From Planctomycetota bacterium (GTDB taxonomy: Bacteria; Planctomycetota; UBA1135; GCA-002686595), in contig JAJDES010000084.1 of the NCBI GenBank assembly GCA_029259675.1, positions 1 to 16,744 on the forward strand: a stretch of 16,744 nt of DNA, in the 5' to 3' direction. The notes under the pieces are model-generated. The model was not told where the DNA came from. It ran no database searches and was given only the letters and a program-made list of their open reading frames with translations. The translations under genes were made by a program, and so were the position numbers. Each line of letters opens with the position of its first letter. Positions within the stretch are counted from its first letter, which is position 1. Shown here piece after piece: positions 7,153 through 13,479 of this stretch.

Positions 7153-9327
7153 TCACGAAGCCAGCAATTTGATCAGGACCGCAATGAGCACGATGGCCGC
7201 TACGGCGATTATCAGAATTTTGGGGTTGGGCTTTATCTCCTTGCGTGAAGGCTTCACCACAGCCAGTAGTCGAACTTGTTCAAGCGCATCGACCCATTGA
7301 GCCGGACTGACCTTGCCGTCGCGCACGAGGACCTCGCCGGCACTGCGCTTTAGTTCTGCCGCCTCCCTGGTTGCAGTCGTTCCTTCCAACTGCGTGACGA
7401 CATTGCCCTTAATCAAAATGCTCAGGGCTCGGACGTAGCTCTCTGTCGAAAGCGCTCGCCCCTCAATGTCCTTGTCAACGACGAACAGAGCTTCTACCGG
7501 CCCGAAGCGCACGCGGGAGTTTGGTGCAATTTCGCGCGAGGCGCGCTTCACCAGCTTTTCCTCTCCAAGGAAAGTGCCGTTGGTGCTGCCCATGTCCTTG
7601 AGAAAAAAGCGGCCGCCATCGAAATCGATCGAAGCGTGCTCGCCCGACACTCCGTCGTGCTCGAGCACCAAGTTCAAATCACCCGACTTGCGCCGACCGA
7701 TTTTGAAACTCGATTCCAAAATGTCTGCTATTTGACCGCCGGCCTTGTCGGCGACAACAAGTCGCGGCTGAAGATCCTGCAATGCCGCAGCCGCTGATAG
7801 ACCTTCAAAATTGGGGTCCATCTGCATAACGGTGTTCATGCCCTCATCTTCGGTGTCAACATCCGCTTCCGCCGCGTCCACAGCAGGCATGGCCGGGGCA
7901 GGCTTCTCTTCTTCTTTCCCCTTTGCCGCCGCTGCTGCCGGCTTTTCTTTGTCGGCGCTCGGCTTAGGAGCGTCTTCCTTCTTAGCAGGAGCCGATTCCT
8001 TTTCCTCCGGCTTGTCCGCAGCAGCCGCCGGCTTTGCTTTGGGCTCGGGCTTTGGCTCTGCTTTGGGTTCGGGTTTAGCTTCCGCCTTAGGTCCGGCTTT
8101 GGGTTCTGCCTTGGACTCGGCCTTCGGCTCCGCTTTGGGCTCGGGCTTTGCTTCCGCCTTGGGCTCGGCTTTCGGCTCCGCTTTGGGTTCGGCCTTCGGC
8201 TCCGCTTTGGGCTCTGGTTTTGCTTCCGCCTTAGGTTCGGCTTTGGGTTCCGCCTTGGGCTCGGCTTTCGGCTCCGCCTTAGGTTCGGCTTTGGGTTCCG
8301 CCTTCGCCTCAGCAGCCGCCTTCTTTTCGGCCGGCGCTTTGGCGTCCTCTTTGTCCTCAGCCGACTTCTTAGCCGAAGCTTCATCGGCTTTCGGATCAGC
8401 CGTCGCCTTGGGCTTTTCCTTTGCCTCAGCTTTTGGTGCAGCCGCCTCTTTGGCCTTCGGCTTTGCCGCCTTTTCTTTGGCCGGCTCCCCCTCGCCCTGC
8501 GCTTCGGCGGCTGCCTCGACCTTCGCCGGCGCTTTCTTGGGTTTGTCCGCAGCTGCAGCCTTCTTCGCTACGGGCTTCATCACAACCTGCTTTTCCTCCG
8601 GTCGCTTTACGTCCTTCGCCTTTGCTTCAGAATCTGCCTTCTTCGCCGATTCTTCGGAGTCCGACTCTGCCTTCTTGGCCTTCGGCTCGTCTGCCTTCTT
8701 AGATTCAGCCTTGTCCGGCTTGGCTTCGGCCACCTCATCCGCTTTGGCCTCAGGCTCCGGCTTTTTCTTAGCAGGTGCTTTCTTCGCCGGCTTCTCCGCA
8801 GGCGCTTCCTGCTTGGGCTCCGACTCTTCTGACGCGGTGTCCTTCTTGGCGGGCGCCTTTGCCTCGGCCTTCGCCGGCGCCTCTGCCTCGGGTTTCGCCT
8901 CGGGTTTCGCCTCGGGTTTCGCCTTGGGCTCCGCCTTGGGCTCCGCCTTGGGAGGCGGTCCACCGACCAAGGTCTGGCCCATGTCTTCGTCGTCGTCCTC
9001 TTCCACCGTGTTTGCAACGGTGGCAGGCGGACCCAGGATTTCGACGCTTACATCGCCGACCTGGAACTTGAGACCCGAGGCAATGGGTGTGCGTTCACCT
9101 TTGCTGAGAACGCTGCCGTCCTCCAGGTGCGTTTTATTGGTACTCCCCAGATCCTCTAGTTGGAGTTCCCCATCAAATGTGACGACTCGGGCGTGGCGCG
9201 CCGAAACGCGCCCGTCCTCCAGTTGGCATTCACACTCTGGATGCCGACCGAAGGTCAATCCTTCCCTTACAGGGATTTCCCGGTCTGCCTTTCCGGATTC
9301 ACAAACCCGGAAGACCCAATCTGCCAT
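7153..9327 (-). CDS. Double-FHA tail-anchored protein with long Pro-Lys-Ala-Glu linker
   Basis: The protein has 724 residues. FHA1 (1-100) has GRH at 27-29, SARHA at 42-46 and STNKT at 62-66. FHA2 (520-620) has the canonical GR (544-545), SGEH (561-564) and STNGT (581-585), so it should bind phosphothreonine peptides. Between them is a roughly 415-residue charged, probably disordered linker rich in Pro, Lys, Ala and Glu, with tandem PKAE units at about 340-432. Residues 625-695 form a small helical domain (SPAQWVDALEQVRLL), and a single C-terminal membrane helix sits at 704-722, so both FHA domains should face the cytoplasm. The start is ATG 9327 with GGAGGAG 5 nt upstream. FHA proteins read Ser/Thr-kinase signals; this one is inferred to be a membrane scaffold for the redox complex encoded around it. 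FHA1 has Lys where the motif's Gly is usual, so its affinity is uncertain. No kinase gene lies in the window. Confidence 0.88.
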   Translation of the reverse strand: MADWVFRVCESGKADREIPVREGLTFGRHPECECQLEDGRVSARHARVVTFDGELQLEDLGSTNKTHLEDGSVLSKGERTPIASGLKFQVGDVSVEILGPPATVANTVEEDDDEDMGQTLVGGPPPKAEPKAEPKAKPEAKPEAKPEAEAPAKAEAKAPAKKDTASEESEPKQEAPAEKPAKKAPAKKKPEPEAKADEVAEAKPDKAESKKADEPKAKKAESDSEESAKKADSEAKAKDVKRPEEKQVVMKPVAKKAAAADKPKKAPAKVEAAAEAQGEGEPAKEKAAKPKAKEAAAPKAEAKEKPKATADPKADEASAKKSAEDKEDAKAPAEKKAAAEAKAEPKAEPKAEPKAEPKAEPKAEPKAEAKPEPKAEPKAEPKAEPKAEPKAEAKPEPKAEPKAESKAEPKAGPKAEAKPEPKAEPKPEPKAKPAAAADKPEEKESAPAKKEDAPKPSADKEKPAAAAAKGKEEEKPAPAMPAVDAAEADVDTEDEGMNTVMQMDPNFEGLSAAAALQDLQPRLVVADKAGGQIADILESSFKIGRRKSGDLNLVLEHDGVSGEHASIDFDGGRFFLKDMGSTNGTFLGEEKLVKRASREIAPNSRVRFGPVEALFVVDKDIEGRALSTESYVRALSILIKGNVVTQLEGTTATREAAELKRSAGEVLVRDGKVSPAQWVDALEQVRLLAVVKPSRKEIKPNPKILIIAVAAIVLIAVLIKLLAS
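8032..8310 (-). repeat. In-frame PKAE-coding minisatellite
   Basis: This stretch encodes residues 340-432 of the double-FHA protein as near-perfect 12-nt units for Pro-Lys-Ala-Glu, with variants AKPE, SKAE and PKPE. The variants recur in a higher-order pattern (several PKAE followed by AKPEPKAE). Third codon positions vary between units, so the array is partly old. The units are contiguous, without spacers. Confidence 0.85.
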
Positions 9328-9332
9328 CGAAA

Positions 9333-9339
9333 CTCCTCC
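9333..9339 (-). promoter_or_regulatory. RBS of the double-FHA gene
   Basis: GGAGGAG on the minus strand, 5 nt before ATG 9327. It is one of the strongest Shine-Dalgarno sites in the operon, and the hairpin at 9356-9377 lies about 17 nt upstream of it. Confidence 0.7.
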
Positions 9340-9355
9340 AGATAAGTTGGCTGGA

Positions 9356-9377
9356 AACGCCGGAGAGGTCCGGCGCT
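9356..9377 (-). terminator. Intercistronic hairpin with short T run (weak terminator or processing site)
   Basis: In the 65-nt gap between the decaheme gene and the double-FHA gene, the minus strand reads CGCCGGA-CCTC-TCCGGCG: a perfect 7-bp GC-rich stem with a 4-nt loop, extendable by a G-T and an A-T pair, followed by TTTCC. The T run is short for a full intrinsic terminator, so partial termination, an attenuator or an mRNA 3'-end stabiliser are all possible. Confidence 0.4.
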
Positions 9378-9392
9378 GCCAGGATACGCGTC

Positions 9393-12300
9393 CTACCTCG
9401 AAGAGGTCAAAGCGGACTCCTTGGGAGTTGTGGCCTTGGCTGAAGTTTCTTCCTCTTCACGAGGCCATTGGGGCGACCAACCCTCGGGAACATTCTCGGA
9501 AGGAGCTAGCAATTCACCTTCCGTGAGATAGAGCCTCTTCATTTCCTCGGAATTCATGGGGCGCCCGCCGATGCGGCCGAAAGCAGCCATTTGATTGCCG
9601 CTTTCGTCCACGGCTCGGTCGCGATCCAGGCCCTCGGACACCGCCAAAACGGGCCCGCTGGCTTCGTGCGAAGCGATCCATTGCGGCACCGGCGTGGGCG
9701 AGAACCCGTAGGCGCTGCGACCCCCATCCGTGGGTGACACCAACTTGACCACGTGCATGCCGTTGACCCCATCTGCGAGGTAGGCAAACAAAGAATCGTT
9801 GGTCATGCCCACAACCAGTGAATTGAGATCTCCGATCTTCCCGTCCGCGTTGTAAACCTGCTGCAAGCGCGGATTCTCCGGTCGCTCAACGTCCACAATC
9901 ACCAGGCCTTGAGCGCCTCCTGCGACGTAAGCGTAGGTGCGCGAAACGTAAAGGCCACGCGCATCATCTATGGCCAGCGATGCACCGGAGACGATTTTCA
10001 TCTCACCGGGATCGGTGACGTCGATCACTTTCAGTCCCTCTGAATCGGTCACGAAGGCGTAGCGGAACTGAACCCTAATTGCGGTCGGATCCACAATCGA
10101 CGGAGAGGCGACCTCTGCCAGCACCCTCGGCTCGAGTGGATCGTTGATATCGACCGCCACGATGCCCCTGTCGCAGCAGATGTAAGCTGTCGTTCCAGCA
10201 ACTTCCAGGTTTACGGCTCCATTCAGGATGCCGCCGGGATTGAAGGTCGCTACGCGCTCAATGAAGTTGTTTTGCGGATCGAAATCCGTGAGGCAGTCGA
10301 TATCCACCACGATCAAGCCTTCGACCGAGTCGGAGACATAGGCGTAGCGATAGGACTCATGCATGTTTTGGGTACGCCCTTTGTACTCGTAGGGCGTCTC
10401 GCGGTTCTCCGGGCGGAACTTGCGCGACATGCTGATGTGATTGTTCGTGGGCAGCGCAACCGCTGTCGCGAACTTGGTCGAGACGTGGGTGTCCTGACCC
10501 AAGGGTGAAACCGGTTGGGTCGTAATCGGCTCCGAAAATCCCTTGTTGTGGATGTTCGCGCCGTCATAAACACGGAACCCACCCTCACCATTGGCGACGT
10601 AGATGTACTCGCCGCGCAATTGAATGCTGCGCGCGTTCGGCGCGCCGTGGTGCGTAACTCTGCGCTCGCCCAGCTCACCACCCAAGAGGCCTCCGCGCTC
10701 CTGGTGCTTGGCAAATTCGTCGGGGTAGGCCAGGGCGTGCAATTCGGAGCCGAGCACGGCCTGCGGCTCTTCCCATTCGGTGACCTGAACTCCTTCGATT
10801 CCGCCTTCTCCATTGGCGATGTAGGCGCGGAAGCCAATGAAGTTCACGTAATTAGTGCCCAGCAAGTACGTCTGCGCCAGCCAAGCGTTGTTGTCACCAT
10901 CGTCAGAAACGTGGCAATCGTCACACTTGCGGGTCTCCGTTGTCCGCACGGTGTGCGGGAAGTGCGTGTTGAACACTTGGCTCGACATTCCGTTCGCAGC
11001 GATCGTGGGCACTTGACCGTAGATCCGCTGACGAGTGGAGTCCTCCGAGGAAATCGTTAGCGCCGAAGAAGAGCGCACGGTCGCGATCCGGTTTCCTTTG
11101 GCGTCGCCGGCGATGCCCAGCATTAGGGAAGCGTCGCGAACGGCCTGGGGGTTGTAGGAAGCGTAGTTGCGTAAAGTCAAAGCCTCGCCGTGGTTCTGCT
11201 CCGTCTTCCAGTTCGCTTTCTGCGGCAAGTGGCAACCAAAGCAGGCGGTAATCCACGAGTTGTGGCAGGAGTAGCATTCCATTCGGCCGTCGCCGTGGGC
11301 CGCACCACCGTCGGAGCTCACTTGACACTTGGCGTAAGCCGCTTCCTCGTTGTAGCGATCTCCATCATTGGGATCGATCATCTCGGAAACCTGTACCAGC
11401 GGCCAAGTCAGTTCCGGGTAGAGGGAGGAGCGCTGATACCAACGACCATCTTCTTCATCCTGGAAGAATCGATCGTCGCCCCACGGCGTTTCCATGTCCT
11501 CCAAACGGTGGCGATTGTTTCCTCTGGTCAAGACACCGTCGCGATCGCGCGTGGAGCCGCTGGCCGGCCCTGAAGTGCTCATATCGGGGCGACCATCGCC
11601 ACCGGTAAGTCCGGCTTGAGCTTCCTCAAATGAACCGTGGCAATCCTGGCAAGTGATTTCGACTGCCGCTTGGTATTCCGCGTACAGCTTGCCGTCACCG
11701 TGATTGTCTTGCTCGAAGTGACAATCCACACAGTGCATGCCACGTTCGGCGTGAATGTCCTTGAGGTGCACCGGCGATCCCTCTTGGGGACCGAGGATAC
11801 CGGCCAAGATCTCCGCAACAGTTGGGTCGCTGCCAAGCTTGGGCGAAACACCCTTCATCTTGCCGGGCTTGTCGTAATCGATGATGGCGCCGTCGGCATC
11901 CAGGAGGTTGCCCTTGCGGTCCATTTTGAAGGCGGCGCGGAACATCCAGCCGTGGCCGTGATAATCGGCGAACTGGGTGTGCTCCATCTCGTCGTTGTGC
12001 TCGGCGGTTTCGGCCAAGAACTCGCGATCGCCCCATTTGCCGTAGACAGCGGCGCCTTCGGCATTGTGCTTGTGGACGTTGTACCACTCCTCGTGAGTCG
12101 GATAAGTCTGCTCCTCCGGCCACATCGGGCCCCCGTCCGTTTCGTACGTCCACATCGTGAAGCCCAAGTAGGAGTTCACAAAGGAGTTCGGCTGGTGGTG
12201 ATGGCAGGTCATGCACTGACTCGTCGGAATCGCCTTGGTGAACTTGTGCATGATCGGGTGGCCGGATTCGTCCTGGGAAATGGACTCGTCAGCTTCGATC

Positions 12301-13412
12301 GGCTTGCCCCAGGGATCCGTACTCACGTTGCCTTTGCCGGTGTTGCCGAATTTGGCCCAGGGACCCGAACTGACCGGGTTGCGGTCGTTCGCGTAAACCA
12401 TGTGGCAGGCGGTGCAACCGCTGGAGCGAAAGTCGCCGGGCTGATCATTCGTGCCTAAGAAGGACAGGAAGGGGTCGTTCAAGCGCGTTTTGAAGACGTT
12501 CAGCAAGGGCAAATCGATGCGGTTCTTCGTTCCCAAGCCGCGGTCGGACATGCGGTTGTTGGGGCGACCCGGATCCTCAAGCTTGTCCGGCAAGCCGATC
12601 AGCGGAACCGGCAGACCGTTGAGCCCCAAACCCGTGTGGCCCAGACGGCTACCGCGTTCAAAGACGCGGAAAATGTTGCCCGTTTGAGTCACCTCGAAGT
12701 GCGGCAGGGGAAGCAGGTAAGGCAAAACACTGCGTGCGGCCTCTTCCTCGGTCGGGTGGGACATGGCCAGCAGGACCTGCGGAATGCCCTCGCGACTGTA
12801 GGACTCGCCGAAGAGGCTTTTCTTGTTGGGCAGGATGCCGTTGGCATAGGGCGCGACCCCAAAGAAGTGCGAGCCCGTGCACATGATCGAACGCCCGACA
12901 TTGCGATTGACGTCGTCGTGACACGAACCGCAGGTTTCCGAACTGATCCGCAAGTCGCCCGGGTTCATGAAGCGAATGAACTCGGGGTCTTCGTCATTCA
13001 ACCTCGCGAAAGAGACCTCCGGGTTGGCTGAACCCGTCCAAGTTTCGGGATGCCGCGGCTGAACGTGAGCCGCCTCCTCTGTGGTGGCATTGGCATCACC
13101 GCCGTGGCAATCCACACAGGACAGTCCTTGCATGCTGTCGTGGGGATCGACCGCCCCCGTGTGGCAAGCGACGCAGTTTTGATCCAATTGCGCGATTTGC
13201 TCGAGCGAGCGCTCTTTGGGCCGAATCCACTCCCCGTCGACCTTGATCTTGCCGCGGTTGGCCATGGCCGTGGGTTGATAGGAAGGCGTCCACGTTTGCT
13301 CGTGGGCGCACCCCCCAAGCAGGAGGGCCAAGCCCGCAAATCCCAGGCAAAGCTTCATTCCAAGTGACAAAGCAAGGTTTTGCCCGAATCGAGTTATTCC
13401 GCAATTCTTCAT
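9393..13412 (-). CDS. Decaheme cytochrome c lipoprotein with C-terminal LVIVD beta-propeller
   Basis: From ATG 13412 the protein has 1339 residues. Residues 19-35 (MKLCLGFAGLALLLGGC) contain a hydrophobic core and an LGGC lipobox, so it is a predicted lipoprotein with Cys35 lipidated. Ten CxxCH sites lie at about 80, 99, 161, 333, 400, 561, 588, 713, 724 and 830; a further CTGSH at 178 looks like a heme site that has lost its second Cys. Residues 860-1227 contain seven repeats of the LVIVD type (for example YAYVSDSVEGLIVVDID, YAFVTDSEGLKVIDVTDP), enough for one seven-bladed propeller. The role is inferred: outer-membrane or surface electron transfer next to the beta-barrel encoded upstream, with the propeller as a binding platform. 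The frame is open up to 13559, but that extension would overlap the barrel gene. Other possible starts are ATG 13442 and ATG 13358, the latter giving a compact signal peptide. The gene lies 67 nt after the barrel stop. Confidence 0.88.
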   Translation of the reverse strand: MKNCGITRFGQNLALSLGMKLCLGFAGLALLLGGCAHEQTWTPSYQPTAMANRGKIKVDGEWIRPKERSLEQIAQLDQNCVACHTGAVDPHDSMQGLSCVDCHGGDANATTEEAAHVQPRHPETWTGSANPEVSFARLNDEDPEFIRFMNPGDLRISSETCGSCHDDVNRNVGRSIMCTGSHFFGVAPYANGILPNKKSLFGESYSREGIPQVLLAMSHPTEEEAARSVLPYLLPLPHFEVTQTGNIFRVFERGSRLGHTGLGLNGLPVPLIGLPDKLEDPGRPNNRMSDRGLGTKNRIDLPLLNVFKTRLNDPFLSFLGTNDQPGDFRSSGCTACHMVYANDRNPVSSGPWAKFGNTGKGNVSTDPWGKPIEADESISQDESGHPIMHKFTKAIPTSQCMTCHHHQPNSFVNSYLGFTMWTYETDGGPMWPEEQTYPTHEEWYNVHKHNAEGAAVYGKWGDREFLAETAEHNDEMEHTQFADYHGHGWMFRAAFKMDRKGNLLDADGAIIDYDKPGKMKGVSPKLGSDPTVAEILAGILGPQEGSPVHLKDIHAERGMHCVDCHFEQDNHGDGKLYAEYQAAVEITCQDCHGSFEEAQAGLTGGDGRPDMSTSGPASGSTRDRDGVLTRGNNRHRLEDMETPWGDDRFFQDEEDGRWYQRSSLYPELTWPLVQVSEMIDPNDGDRYNEEAAYAKCQVSSDGGAAHGDGRMECYSCHNSWITACFGCHLPQKANWKTEQNHGEALTLRNYASYNPQAVRDASLMLGIAGDAKGNRIATVRSSSALTISSEDSTRQRIYGQVPTIAANGMSSQVFNTHFPHTVRTTETRKCDDCHVSDDGDNNAWLAQTYLLGTNYVNFIGFRAYIANGEGGIEGVQVTEWEEPQAVLGSELHALAYPDEFAKHQERGGLLGGELGERRVTHHGAPNARSIQLRGEYIYVANGEGGFRVYDGANIHNKGFSEPITTQPVSPLGQDTHVSTKFATAVALPTNNHISMSRKFRPENRETPYEYKGRTQNMHESYRYAYVSDSVEGLIVVDIDCLTDFDPQNNFIERVATFNPGGILNGAVNLEVAGTTAYICCDRGIVAVDINDPLEPRVLAEVASPSIVDPTAIRVQFRYAFVTDSEGLKVIDVTDPGEMKIVSGASLAIDDARGLYVSRTYAYVAGGAQGLVIVDVERPENPRLQQVYNADGKIGDLNSLVVGMTNDSLFAYLADGVNGMHVVKLVSPTDGGRSAYGFSPTPVPQWIASHEASGPVLAVSEGLDRDRAVDESGNQMAAFGRIGGRPMNSEEMKRLYLTEGELLAPSENVPEGWSPQWPREEEETSAKATTPKESALTSSR

Positions 13413-13479
13413 GTCCAGCTCGCTCTGGTTATCTGCACGCATGGGGTGATCGACAAGCTCTTCGGTTCGGCGCGGCGCC

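Noticed and set aside
8032..8310. CRISPR array or intergenic satellite
   Set aside because: Units are 12 nt, contiguous and in frame with an FHA protein; there are no spacers and no cas genes.
7811..9526. 571-codon plus-strand open frame rich in Ala, Ser, Gly, Leu and Phe
   Set aside because: It is the exact antisense of the double-FHA gene. The PKAE-coding repeat lacks stops in the complementary frame and yields a false low-complexity protein; there is no RBS or family match, while the minus frame has two FHA domains.
11637..12458. 273-codon plus-strand open frame
   Set aside because: Antisense to the decaheme cytochrome. The minus frame has several CxxCH motifs across the same stretch; the plus frame has no domain.
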